Under the pieces are notes generated by a model. That model was not told where the DNA came from. It saw nothing but the letters and a program-made list of their open reading frames with translations, and ran no database searches. The translations under genes were made by a program, and so were the position numbers. Shown here in pieces: positions 21,586-33,026 of a DNA stretch of 64,000 nt (its first letter is position 1; each line of letters starts with the position of its first letter). This DNA is from Neonectria sp. B-13 (lineage: Eukaryota; Ascomycota; Sordariomycetes; Hypocreales; Nectriaceae). The stretch spans positions 248,001 to 312,000 of the forward strand of contig NOKP01000037.1 of the NCBI GenBank assembly GCA_002682825.1, given 5' to 3'.

Positions 21586-23703
21586 TCACTGCCTAGGGCT
21601 GGATGGCCGTCTCTGGCCTTCCGCAGGGAACAGTGGCAATGAAGGATTCACTGGAGACCGCGATTCCCGTCTAGACTCAGTGTGATCGAGCGAAACCTGG
21701 GAGCGACTGGCCGCAGGCGATACGGCGTTGTGATGGTCGGGGTTTGGCTGACGGCTGATGGAGTCTGAGTATAATGAATCGTCGTCCTGATGAAAGTCTG
21801 TGTGCGAGCCGTAACTGGCCTTGTCACCACGAGCTGTGGCAGCAAGGGCATCCAGCTCGTTGGTGTTATCGAGCTGAGTCTGGGACTTCATAAACGACGT
21901 ACGATCGTCAGCCATGAAACGATAACGGGCGTCCGGATTCCTTCTCCAGAACACTAGTGCGCTCGATATAATGACCATTAGTAATAGAATTAGGGAGAAG
22001 GCGGCATTGGCGATGAAGAGCACAATACCGACAATGGCCGCGACCATGTTCGGAGCTCCAAAGACGTTGGTGAAGATGAGAAGGAAGATGGCGTTCAGGA
22101 AGTTGAGAACATGGATGGCAATGTTGAAAGAATTGGTCGGCTTATCCATCCAGGGTCGGAGAACGCTGGAGGCGATGAGGGCCGCGACCTCGATGATGAT
22201 AAGAGCAATAGCTTGTACGACGCCGTTGTGCTGGCCAAATGCGATGAACATTCCTTTGACGAGGGTATAACCAAGAATGGGAATGATGAAGTAGTAGGCA
22301 GAGGCACGGAACTGAACGTAGAGAAACCCCAGTCTGTTGAGGACCAGAGGGCTTGAGAAGAGGACGTAGGCCGGGTTATTTTCCGAACGCGCAAGACGGA
22401 TGACCTGGAACGTAGCCCAGCCGAGGGTGATGAGCATCCCGAAGAAGAAGAGGACGGCAAGGATGACCAGGGCAGGTGAGTCGACTTGAGTAAACTCCCA
22501 GAGACAAAGGATGGTCATCTGGGGGAAGCCGATGAGGGTCAACCGGAAGAGGATGCCCTTGAGGATGGTGAGCCAACCGCTTCGAAATTCGACAAATTTA
22601 TCGCCCTTCAACCATCCCTGTCTGACACATAGTTCAGAACCGACCTTGAACAGTGAAACGATGACAATAGTGAGCAGGACAAAGAAGTAGTAGATAACGA
22701 GACCGGTGAGAAAGAGGTTCGTCGTCTCAATCTTGGCGCGGTACGCGACGCGCTGGATCCCGTAGACAATATAAGAGCCGTTGTCCAGCTTGACGTTGTT
22801 TCGTTTGGACATCATGGCAACGCCGCGATCGACTAAATACGAGGCGCCCTCGGGGATAAAGTCGAGGGACCGCTTCGCGACCTGGACGGAAGACGAGGTA
22901 AGAGAGCTGAAGAGGGTCGCAGGTGTGCCGCCTGTGGCACGCTGATACCAGGTAAAGACGTCCTGCATCCAGTCGACTTGGATGATACCCATCGACCACT
23001 GGAAGTTCTGGGTCCAGGCCTGTACGATGGGGGGCATTTTGATGCCCGTGAGACCAATAATAGCCTGAGCTTGGAAATAGCCGAACAGAGACATGGCGTT
23101 GACGGCCAGATGCGCTGCAGCGTTGCTGTGGCCGAGAGCAGAGACGACAGCGGCGGATACAAGGCCGAGTCCAGCGATGATAGCAGTAGCCCATTTGACA
23201 CCGATCGACTCGACCGTTTTCCCCGTTGAAAAGGCAGCTTCGACACAGGCGACGCTCTCCTGCGTGTCGGTCAAGTTGACAAAGACGCGAACGGTGGCGT
23301 CCAGATCGGGGATGGTGTAGGCGATGCCGGGCACTGCGTCCAGCGCATCGCCCAGCGGGAAACTGAAGGTCGTGTCGATGTTGCCGGGCGACATGGGGCA
23401 CAAGCCAGGCAGCAGGTTGTCTTTACAGGGGTTGATGACCTTGTGCATGAACCGGTATCCGTAGACGTTCAGCGCGACGTCGAAGACGATGCTGCCTTGG
23501 ACGGAGACGGTGGCGACGACTCGGCAGGTGACGGTCGAGGTGTTGGGCGTGATGACCATGTTGAAGAGGCTGGCGGAGAAGGCGGATTCATCCTGGCAGC
23601 TGTTCAACGAGTTGGACTCGAGGATCCTGTCGGCCGTGACGGAGGGGAGGACGGAGGAGAAGAAGCAGAGGGTAGCGAGTGTTGCTGCAAGCGAGAACCT
23701 CAT
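21586..23703 (-). CDS. Flc/TRP-like membrane protein (ML-like domain plus TRP-type helices)
   Basis: A single exon, 705 residues. The ATG at 23703 was chosen because it gives a clean signal peptide (MRFSLAATLATLCFFSSVLP); an earlier in-frame ATG at 23811 would bury it. Residues about 24-165 form the lumenal ML-like domain with Cys pairs (NSCQDES, CKDNLLPGLCP, VACVEAAF). About nine hydrophobic segments follow from residue 170 to 610. The C-terminal tail is Ser/Pro/His-rich. This is the fungal flavin-carrier (Flc1-3)/TRP-like family, linked in yeast to FAD transport into the ER, calcium homeostasis and cell-wall integrity. Acts in ER or Golgi/plasma membrane. Assignment to the family is firm; ion specificity is not shown. 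Confidence 0.9.
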   Translation of the reverse strand: MRFSLAATLATLCFFSSVLPSVTADRILESNSLNSCQDESAFSASLFNMVITPNTSTVTCRVVATVSVQGSIVFDVALNVYGYRFMHKVINPCKDNLLPGLCPMSPGNIDTTFSFPLGDALDAVPGIAYTIPDLDATVRVFVNLTDTQESVACVEAAFSTGKTVESIGVKWATAIIAGLGLVSAAVVSALGHSNAAAHLAVNAMSLFGYFQAQAIIGLTGIKMPPIVQAWTQNFQWSMGIIQVDWMQDVFTWYQRATGGTPATLFSSLTSSSVQVAKRSLDFIPEGASYLVDRGVAMMSKRNNVKLDNGSYIVYGIQRVAYRAKIETTNLFLTGLVIYYFFVLLTIVIVSLFKVGSELCVRQGWLKGDKFVEFRSGWLTILKGILFRLTLIGFPQMTILCLWEFTQVDSPALVILAVLFFFGMLITLGWATFQVIRLARSENNPAYVLFSSPLVLNRLGFLYVQFRASAYYFIIPILGYTLVKGMFIAFGQHNGVVQAIALIIIEVAALIASSVLRPWMDKPTNSFNIAIHVLNFLNAIFLLIFTNVFGAPNMVAAIVGIVLFIANAAFSLILLLMVIISSALVFWRRNPDARYRFMADDRTSFMKSQTQLDNTNELDALAATARGDKASYGSHTDFHQDDDSLYSDSISRQPNPDHHNAVSPAASRSQVSLDHTESRRESRSPVNPSLPLFPAEGQRRPSSPRQ

Positions 23704-26660
23704 CTCGGCGGTAGGGTCTCCGGATCGATCGGTCGGTCGCCGGCGGGAATGGAGGAGCAATGTCGGAAGAGAGGAGGTGACGCCAGTGATTTGAAGACGG
23801 TTGGTGAACAATTAACAAGGCGGTGGAGAGTAAAAGGACATAGAGCCAGAGGTGTCAATCCGACGGCGGGTTGTCGATAAGCTAAACGAGGGGATTCGGG
23901 GTTTTGGGGAAGGTTAAATTGGTGGTATAAAAGGAAGACCGGTCGGGTTGGCGCGCAGAAGAAGTTGAATAAAAAACGAGTGTAGGCGGAAGTCGTGATG
24001 ATTTCCTCAAGTCGAGTCCATTGGGATGAATGCCAGTCAAGAAAAGCGTCAGATTCCGGGAACACTAACAATTAAGAAGGAAAAACGGCGAGCATGTCAC
24101 GGCAGCTGACAGGACGAATGGCTAGACGGCAATACTAGGCGGCAATACGAGAATCTACAGACGAAACGGCCGTTGGTGGAGGCGCAGCTCCCCGGCGACA
24201 GCTGGACATGCAGCCCAAATGACCCCATGCTGAAGGATCGATCGCTAACCGAGACTTGAGGCGGGTCGAGTCGTCTTGAAACACGAAACTTCCCGTGAGC
24301 TTCGATGCACAGCCCTGGGATCGACGTGGCAGAGTTGATGCCGCCGGGTGCTTGGTTTGTCGTGTAATTTCACTCGCCGTCACTGTCTGTCTGCTCGATA
24401 CGACGCAGAGACGAGAGCTTTGCACCGCGCTGGCACACGATTCGTCCGGTTTATTTCCCGTGTAGCCCACCGTGTGTCAGACCATTTGAGGCTGTGTTTG
24501 TTGGGCCGGCGTGTTCCATTGGCCCGCGGGTCACACACTCCTCGTTCTTGTGCCCCACGGCAATGTCATGACGGGAGCCGGCAAGGGATCGACTTCTTGG
24601 CATGTGGCTTTGACGCACTGTCCCGTTTGGCAATGCACCCCGGAATCACCAACTCACTACTCTGTACATAGTATGTCACCGGCCATGATTGCTGAGTAAA
24701 TAATCTAGCAAGTTGGTAAGATGCTTCCCTACAATACGGATCCGTCAACTGAAACAAAGTCAGGACCAGTAGTTACATGTCAATTTGCCGTTTGTGAATA
24801 TTTGTCATCCGCATGATGCTTACTGCTGCACAAGTATGCAAAGGCTCCGTACCGTCCGTTCAGTAGGGATCTTTGGCCAATCGTTAAAAACCCGATACTA
24901 TAGCCACACTGGGTATCTGGTATTGCAATCAAAGGGGCACGTAAGTTCTCCATGTTCATAACCCGACACGAAGGTATTGGGTTTCTGAAACGGACGGGGC
25001 TCCTGAACAGTGGCATGCACTGCCCTCTGGGAGTCCAGGAGAGAAGTGACGACTTACCTGACTTGCCCTGACTGACTGGGGTATTGTGGAGAGAGCCTTT
25101 AAAGAAAGTCAAGGGGGGTATTGGAGGGAATGTTTCTTGTCTGTAATTAGATAGAGAGATCGTCAGATGTGCATAAAAGGAAGTGCTTAGAATTTAGATA
25201 TTGTGATCTCCAGCTTTCCGGCCAGTGAATCCTACTCACCGTGCTTTGGACACTGCGCCTCGTCATCGTTTCTGATAACGAAGATCTATACCGTAACTGA
25301 TTCGTAAAACTGGGGTAAAAAGAAACCCGCTGTTAATGCCGTCCCTAATGGCTTTGTCAGTTTTGCTGTGGAGTTTAACACGGGTTTTGCCTTAAGATCG
25401 AGGGGGACGCGTCATCTATTCACCAGGTCTTTCGCTGGAGAGGTTATCTCGCACTTCTCGTTCATTAATCTCCCGGAGTCTCTGAAATCACCTTATGTGA
25501 GCGGAGTTGGAACCTCTTGCATGTTCGGCAGGCCTACAATTGACTGCCCCGGATGTCGCAAAATGATGATGTCTAGGGTAAGTCAAACTCGAGGTGGCCA
25601 CATTAGCTATACCTGCAAAAGGCTTAATTTTATCTCCCTTCCGCTGCCAAAAAGTCTCGTGGCAAATGAGCTGGATAATATGCATTTAATAGCCTTAAAA
25701 ATAGAGGAAACATTCTGCAAAATCTGGACTATCACTGTTACTATCGCCCGCGTTCTCTCAAGGCCGGACGAGGTGATTGCCGACTTTTCAGAAAGCGGCC
25801 TCAACGAATGGAAATCAAGCTTGCCTCAATCAAAGTTGACGCTGGGGAAAGGACGTAGGATGTCTTTTAGCCTCTCGGAGGGCAAGGCAAAAAGGTCAGT
25901 CGAATCAGCAGCAATTTAAAAACAGAAAGACAGTCCTAAGGCAACACCTAGGTCACAAGCAAGGATTTAATCCAACCAGAAAGTGGCAATTGAAAGGTAC
26001 GTTAAACATTACGCGAACTTTTGTGGCAATATTAGTCCTCACACTTTTCGGATCAACATAGAGATATATTGAACTGAGCAGCGATCCCTATTTCTGCTGC
26101 TAATTTGCAACATCAGCGGCTGCTCAAAGTCACTGCATGTATCTCTGCCTTGGCTTGGCTCGTGTGGGGCCTGTTACGGAAGAAGTGTTACCTTAGGACT
26201 GTCAAATGGATAGGATAAACCCCCACCCGATAATTGTCCAAAAGGGCTGCTTTGCAGCAAGCAATCAATAGCTCCCAGCCTCATCACTGCCAATCCGTCT
26301 CAGGAAATGATCGGCTCAGCTCTGCAGAACAAACCAGTCATCGTCGTCCACGACTTGCTTCTTCCTGCAAGCCAGGCTGACCGAGCCTGGTCATGTGTAA
26401 CCAAGCCAACTAATTACATCCTGGTGTTATAGCGTATTGTCATACCTGACAACCAATGGCCAACGCGACTAATAACGACATGCAGATTGTCTCACAATGC
26501 CCGGCCGTTTATCAACGAGGCGTCCTGCTCCCTCCGTCCGGAGCACAAGATTGAGCACACCATTCGCTTCGATTGCGTTCAGTGCTCTTTCAACCCGCAA
26601 GATCGTCATTCAACCCGCAAGATCGTCATTCAACTCACAGATTCGTCTTCCACTTGCAAA
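23704..26660. other. Long intergenic region, no confident gene
   Basis: About 3 kb. The first 300 bp are the leader of the Flc-like gene. A 183-codon frame at 25368-25919 starts at GTG, has no family signature and an odd composition, so it is not called. Sequence near 26230-26480 is unique, with several TATA-like strings. Nothing else recognisable. Confidence 0.4.
26589..26628. repeat. Two exact 20 bp direct repeats in the ankyrin gene leader
   Basis: TTCAACCCGCAAGATCGTCA occurs twice in a row; a third, diverged copy follows before the ATG at 26661. It lies in the presumed 5' untranslated region. Confidence 0.8.
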
Positions 26661-29600
26661 ATGTCCACTATCAGGCACCTGAACTTCCTCTTTGCTGTAT
26701 CGCTTATCGGATCCGTGGCTGCCGATACAGGGGATGACTTCTCCAACAATCTATTCTCGGACCTGGCGCCGTAGGTTGTATCATTCATCCTATTCCAACG
26801 TATACTAATGCTCTGCTGCCGCCAGGCTGCTGGCGCTCTTCGGAGAACGAGTCACCATGCAGTTCATGAGCCAGTCGATGGGCTGGGCTGATAACATTAT
26901 ACTAGCAATGGCTCCCCTAGGTATAATTACCGTTGTCATCAGTGCCATCAGAGTTGGTGGCCCTTCATGGCTTAAAGCAATCATTGGAAGAGCCAGGGAG
27001 AACCTCGCGGTCGCTGAAGTGGATCTAATGTCGTCCACCTCGAAAGAAGTCTGCGAGCTCTGGAATGGCCACGAGGTAGTCAGATGTATGGGGTCAGCCC
27101 CGATCGCGGAGTTCATATGCCTATTACCAGCGAGTATAGATGAAAGCGAAAAAAACCAGAAGACAGAGACGGGCGACCTGAAGGTGGCGATACGAAGATG
27201 GCTATACCAGCGAGTATGGAGGAAAGCGAAAAAGAATTCGAAGATCCACCCGAAGATCCACCCGAAGATAGAGACGGGCGATCTGAAGAAGGCGATAGAT
27301 GAGGGATATCTTGAGGAAATTGGTTAGTGCCTCACTGTATTTACGGAACGCGGACACTCACCTTTCTATCAGAGCTCAACATCAGGGATGACATCGGTCG
27401 ATGGCGTGCCGCCAAAAACCCCCCCAGCGACACGAAAGCAGAATCAGGGCGATCCTCAACCGATAGTTCAGCATCTAAGATCATTATTACACGGAGCAAG
27501 TCTGCCGATGCACCAAATATCTCGCTCAACTCCCATAACCAGTCCGGGAGAGGAGAATTACGTGCAGTGGCGGTCATCGGGACCATCCTTCAGCTGGGGG
27601 TCCTTGCATATTCTGGGCTCGCCACCTACTACCCGACGCTGAAGTTTCCTAAAAATCAGCGTCCTGTTGCGGACTATGCGTTCCCCTGCACTGTAGTTGG
27701 GACACTAGTTTTGGTGACTGGAATGCTGGTATGTGCTCATGTTGTGGAGAGCAGCACCAACGAGAAGAGATATCGCGCAGGGCAGGGGAAAGAAGCTCGA
27801 TTAGTTTGGCTTCAGAAGACGAAAACCGTGAGCGACCAGGTCTTTGATTCCTGTGCGATATTCGCCAAGGATGCGCGAACTGTCATCACGACATCCAGCC
27901 GAGCGGACAAAGGAAACGAGCGAACCGACTCGGCGGACAAACCGAACCAAGCTGGTGGAAACGCAGACAATCGAAGCGAGGCGACGTCTTCCCAAACAAA
28001 TAAACAACCCAAGACGACTGGCAAGAAAGGCCATGCTACCGTCTTGGCGTTAAAGACTGTCCTCGGCACAACGGTCAGTGTCTGCGGGTTCATCGTGCAA
28101 TTCATTGGTTTACGAGGAATGCACTGGTCGGCCTCGACTGTTCAACTTGGCGCAGTGCTTGCAATGATCTGTCTCAGGGCATGGGTTCGTCGTGGGTTAG
28201 CGAAGCCGCCCAGGTGCAAGAATCTCACTCCGGGATTTGAGCTTGAGTGGTTTGCGATGACGCTGGGAGATCTTGATAAAGCACCTTGGCAGACTACACC
28301 AGACTCTGAGGAGGAAGTTATCGAGGACTGGAGGATTGTGACCGGCGGAAGTCATGAGACATACAAGGGACTGCGCCAGACGGGGGAGGATGAAGCTCCT
28401 GAGTCGAGCGGGAATAGCAACTCGAAGGCGCAAACGGTGATGATGATAAGGAGGGATCTTGGCGAACTCGCTGACTGGCGTGGACCCGCATCTGAAGAGG
28501 CCATCGCTCTCGCAAGAGCAATCGAGGTCACGATGAATGCTCTATTCGGCAATTCTCTCACCGGTAACTTTACCTGGTCTCTTGAAGCTCGTTCTCAGCT
28601 AGATGCTCAACCAATCAATTTTCGTGTCGGTCGATCACAAAACGGGACCTGGGAAGCATACGCAGACGAGATTGAAGCAGCGCTATCGTTGTGGCTATAT
28701 TCTGTTAAAAAAACAAAAAAAGAAAACAAACAAAAAAAACAGGAAGAACAAGCGTCTTCGAGAAGTCCGCCTCCCAAAGACGATGGGTGGTTGCGCGCCA
28801 AAGGATCAACCGCGAAACGAAACCTGCGACTTCTGGGCTTGAGCAAACCGGCCCTCTGTCGAGACCTTCAATGGTGGATTCACAGTGATACGGCAAGAAT
28901 CATGGAAGTCGAGGAAGTTAAGGAAGTTAAGGAAGTTAATGACGGCGTGCTGGAGGTTCAGAATCACAGAATCGTTGGTTGTGGGCCCGACACTATCAGT
29001 ACATCTCAAAAACCAGATGATCGAACTCAATACAGCAGTCAGGAGTTGGAAAAACTCAGATTCGATCCGGCGGACATGCATGTTGGCGAGGGGAAAGCAG
29101 GAAATGCCCTCTTGGCGACAGAGTCGCATGACCCCCTGGAGTGGCTATACGCCCAAGACATGTTCTCGGCTTTCATGTGGACTGCGGCAAAGACACTGAC
29201 AAATCCCGTCGAGGGTGACGCTGATATACGGCACGACGATATTAGCAGCGACAATGCCTGGCAATCCTTCACGCTCCGGAACAATACTCTGTCGAAGATG
29301 GCTCAGGACATCCAGAGCGTTGGCCTGGGAAGTCTAGATCAAATCTACCTGAGCATTATCCCACCGCTAAGCGTGGAGCAGAAGCTTCCACAAGCTGACA
29401 CGATCGTTGAATTGGCACGAGAACATGGCAGGCGACACGAGCAGCTGGAACACTGGAGGGAGGCCGGCGATGCGTACTTGTGGCTCTTTCGAACAGCAAA
29501 GACGTTTCAAGAACAGATTGACATTACCACCAGCGCTACAGCGAAGACACCACCAGAACAGAGCCGCATTGCCACAAGGGCTACAGCCATGTTGATGGAA

Positions 29601-31421
29601 TATCTGAGGACACTCACTCTAGCTATCGAAATGAGGGAAGTTCAACAAGACGACGACGATGTACAGGGATTGAAGAAGCTGAAATTGAATGTTGAAAAGG
29701 AGCTGAAAGCTGCTGATCGGCGGATCTTGTCAAGTCTTATGAGGTTGTATGAGAAACAGTGGCGTCCGTGGAACTGCGACCTTGTGCAGGAAACCGAATC
29801 TGCTGCGGAGGGAGGCGCAACTTACCTTGAAAAGTTCTGCAACTTTACAAAGCTACATCAAGGTGCTCAATCCGAGGACTGGCAACAGCTAAATGAACAC
29901 CTGAGAAATGGGAAGGATGCGAATCCGAAGGATATCCACGATTGGATGCCGCTGCATTACGCTGCCGCGAGCGGCTACGCGGGCATCGCGAGGCAGCTTC
30001 TCAACGCGGGCGCCAACAAGGACGCCAAGGACGGCGGGGGGTGGACGCCGCTGCACGGGGCCGCCTGGAACGGCCATAACGACGTCGCGAGACTGCTCAT
30101 CGTCCAAGCGCTCGCCGACAAGGACGCTGAAGACAGCTTAGGGCAGACGCCGCTGCATTACGCCGCCGCGCGCGGCCACGCAGACGTCACGAGGCTACTC
30201 GTCGATGAGCTGGGCGCCGCCAAGGACGCCAAGGACAGCTTGGGGCAGACGCCGCTGCATTACGCCGCCGCAAGTGGCCACATAGACATCGCTCGGCTGC
30301 TCATCAAGGCAGGCGCCGACAAGAACGCTAGGGACCGCTTAGGGCAGACGCCGCTACATAGGCTCGTCAGGAACGGCCATGCAGACGCCGCAAGGCCGCT
30401 CATTGAGGCGGGCGCCGACAAGGACGCCAAGGACGGCTTTGGGCAGACGCTGCTGCACGGGGCCGTCTGGAACGGCCACACAGACATCGTGAGGCTGCTT
30501 GTCAACGAGCTGAGCGCCAACAAGGACGCTAGGGACCTCTCGGGGCAGACACCACTGCATGGGGCTGCTTTGAAGGGCCACATAGACATCATCAGGCTGC
30601 TTGTTAACAAGCCAGGCGCTGATACGAATGCTAAGGACTTCTTGGGGCAGACGGCACTACACCAAGCCGCCGCAAGCGGCCATATAGATATAGTCCGGCT
30701 GCTTGTTAGCGAGCTCGGCGCTGGTAAGGATGCTAAGAATGACTTTGAGCAGACGCCACTACACCAGGCCGCCATGAGCGGTCACATAGACATGATGAAG
30801 CTGCTTATCAACGAGCTAGGCGCCGACAAGGACGCTAAGGACATCTTTGGGCAGACCGCACTACACCAGGCCGCCATAAGCGGTCACATAGATGTCGCGA
30901 GGCTACTTGTTAACGTGGGCGCTGAACAGAATACTAAAGATGAATTCGGGGTGACACTACTGCACCAGGCTGTTAAAGAGGGCCACATAGATATTGTGAG
31001 ACTTCTTTTCAACGAGCTGGGCGCTGATAAGGATGCTAAGGATGAATTCGGGAGGACACCACTGCACCAGGCTGTTAAAGAGGGCCACATAGATATTGTG
31101 AGGCTTCTTATCAACAAGCTGGGCGCTGATAAGGATGCTAAGGATGAATTCGGGAGGACACCACTGCACCAGGCTGTTAAAGAGGGCCACATAGATATTG
31201 TGAGGCTTCTTATCAACAAGCTGGGCGCTGATAAGGATGCTAAGGGTAACTTCGGGGGGACACTGCTGCACGAGGCCGCTAAGAACGGCCACATAGATAT
31301 TGTGAGGCTTCTTATCAACGAGCTGGGCGCTGATAAGAATTCTAAGGATGACTTCGAGCAGACGCCGCTGGACAAGGCCGCTGGGAACGGCCATACGGAC
31401 GTTGCGAGGCTGCTCGAATAA
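26661..31421 (+). CDS. Multi-spanning membrane protein with about 15 ankyrin repeats
   Basis: Three exons, 26661-26770, 26826-27322 and 27373-31421; introns of 55 bp (GTAGGT...GCCAG) and 50 bp (GTTAGT...ATCAG); 1551 residues in frame. The N-terminus has a signal-anchor-like stretch. The family block LLALFGERVTMQFMSQSMGW-ADNIILAMAPLGI then RVGGPSWLKAIIGRAREN is seen in many large fungal ankyrin proteins of unknown role. Further hydrophobic helices lie near residues 265-285, 304-325, 422-450 and 455-475. A Lys/Gln-rich patch is near 650. From about 1055 to the end are roughly 15 ankyrin units of mostly 34 residues (TPLHQAVKEGHIDIVRLLIN...GADKDAKDEFGR), nearly consensus. Inferred: a membrane-tethered recognition scaffold whose repeat number evolves quickly. 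Catalytic activity is not evident. Confidence 0.85.
27117..27298 (+). repeat. Internal duplication in the ankyrin gene's exon 2
   Basis: ATACCAGCGAGTAT followed by GAAAGCGAAAAA and an AGACGGGCGA-CTGAAG block occurs twice about 85 bp apart. The second copy also contains a 12 bp duplication (GATCCACCCGAA twice). The two copies are read in different frames over the first part and rejoin at ETGDLK. This lengthens the cytosolic linker. Confidence 0.6.
31021..31236 (+). repeat. Exact 102 bp tandem duplication of an ankyrin unit
   Basis: The 102 bp unit starting GCGCTGATAAGGATGCTAAG is repeated at 31021, 31123 and, partly, 31225. The first two copies are identical over essentially their whole length, including silent sites. 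The unit at 30919 is a diverged relative. It encodes the repeat containing HQAVKEGHIDIVRLLINKLG. Identity at silent sites means recent copying or gene conversion. Confidence 0.85.
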
Positions 31422-33026
31422 GACCTCAAACCACCTCTCCGCCCACAACCTGCTGCCCACTCTCACTTATGCACCTAAGACGTGTCAAACGAAAGGCCCA
31501 AGAAAGCGGATGAATATTACTTAGTTATGGGGTGGCGGTGGCAATTCGGGTGGAGACTGCTCTGTTAGATCTAATGACATCGAATTTCGGCCCAAATAAA
31601 TCGGCGGTCGCGACCGCGGTGTTCGCTCTAGGCTGGTCGTAGTCGAGAATAAGACGCCAGTCGAAAGGACAGTCCGATGAGGAGGGTATTACTATGAGAG
31701 TTTGCAGTGGGGGACTGACCTGCGTCGTAGGCACAACAGCATTTTGTCTGAGCACATGTAGACTGATTAACTAATTTTCCTACTCCCTCATCCTGTGCAC
31801 TGTCTTTCCCGCACGCGGTCGGTCCACGAGTCGCGACCCTCCCTTCACTCTACGAACACTGAGTTGGAAGCATACCGACATCTTCAACGTGCCTTCAGCG
31901 GGACTAGTACTGATCTAGTAGAATATATGCAACGGTTTGATCCAGGGAGTGTAATCTTGGCTTACACTATCTTAGCGCTAACATGGAGCTGCTCCATCCC
32001 TTCTTCCATCCCACTAATCTTAGAGATTGCGATACAAGGCTCGCGTGCTCACATGCTATGCTTCCCGGTCAAGTTATCTCAGTCGAGTCAATGATCTACT
32101 CCTCTTCACTAAGCAGGTCGGCTCCATGCCCACGTCGTTCCACAGGCGGAGCATTGTCTTGAGCCGGCTTCAGCTCTGTGATGCTTGCGCCTGACTTCGT
32201 CACAACGGACAAGTCAAAGTAATTTCGGTATATCCTGAAGGATGATTGGCTCAGCTTCAATGTACGGCCTTCTGTGATGTTTAGATAACAAGACTAAGTT
32301 CCTCTAGGGAGTTTGATGCTCTTCAAAGTTATGCCTGTGGAAGAGCTCCAAGTACGCCCCCATCTTTGTCGTTCACGTCTCTGACTCAATCGCCTCAGCC
32401 CCGGCCCAAGATATTTAGATGCTCTAAGAGCGTTAGCACGTGTAGAAACACGGACAGTTTCGCCCTTATTAACGATACACTCAAGAAACTATTAATAGGT
32501 TGACGAAATATATCCTTCCTTAGTGCTGAGAACTGTGGTTCCGGCAAGCGGGCGGGCCAGGGAGGCAGAAGCTCTTGTGATTGGTCAGGGGTCTGGAGCC
32601 TCGGACAGAAATCATCATTGTCCACTGGCCTGTGGTGGTTGACTTCACACAATCGAACAACTTGTAACGTACATGCGAGTTTGGCGCTCCAAGATATGCC
32701 TCCTTCGGCTTCGTACAGTATCGCCCCCGCAGAGTCTCCGTAGCCCCCTGCCACTGTGGAAAGTCTGCCATGAACTACATGTAGATCTCCTTCTATGACA
32801 GCCAGCGAACATGCAGCTTCCTAATATGCCAAAGGAGACAGATACTCGCACGTGGTCTGTCCATTGACTCATCGTTTAGTTCTTAGTGTAGGGAAGCTTT
32901 TTAGTATTTATATGTATGGACTTTGATGTCATTATGACTGAAGAGTGTACTGCATTAGGCCCCTTGAATACGGTTGCAATCTGTTCTAATGTATATCTGT
33001 GAGTTTTAGGATGGGTAAAGTAAACT
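31422..33026. other. Intergenic, possible unrecognised relics
   Basis: 1.6 kb without a confident gene. A minus-strand stretch at 31525-31755 (CPFDWRLILDYDQPRANT) and another at 32395-32770 read like protein fragments but match no family I know. No N-terminal part of the beta-helix gene downstream is recognisable here. Confidence 0.4.

Noticed and set aside
25368..25919. 183-codon plus-strand open frame
   Set aside because: Starts with GTG, no family signature, no intron or promoter context; probably chance.
30884..31466. Minus-strand open frames of 170-180 codons with repeated sequence
   Set aside because: They mirror the ankyrin array on the other strand and inherit its periodicity.
32395..32872. 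Overlapping minus-strand frames that could be an enzyme fragment
   Set aside because: No motif recognised and frames change without splice sites; left as unannotated intergenic.
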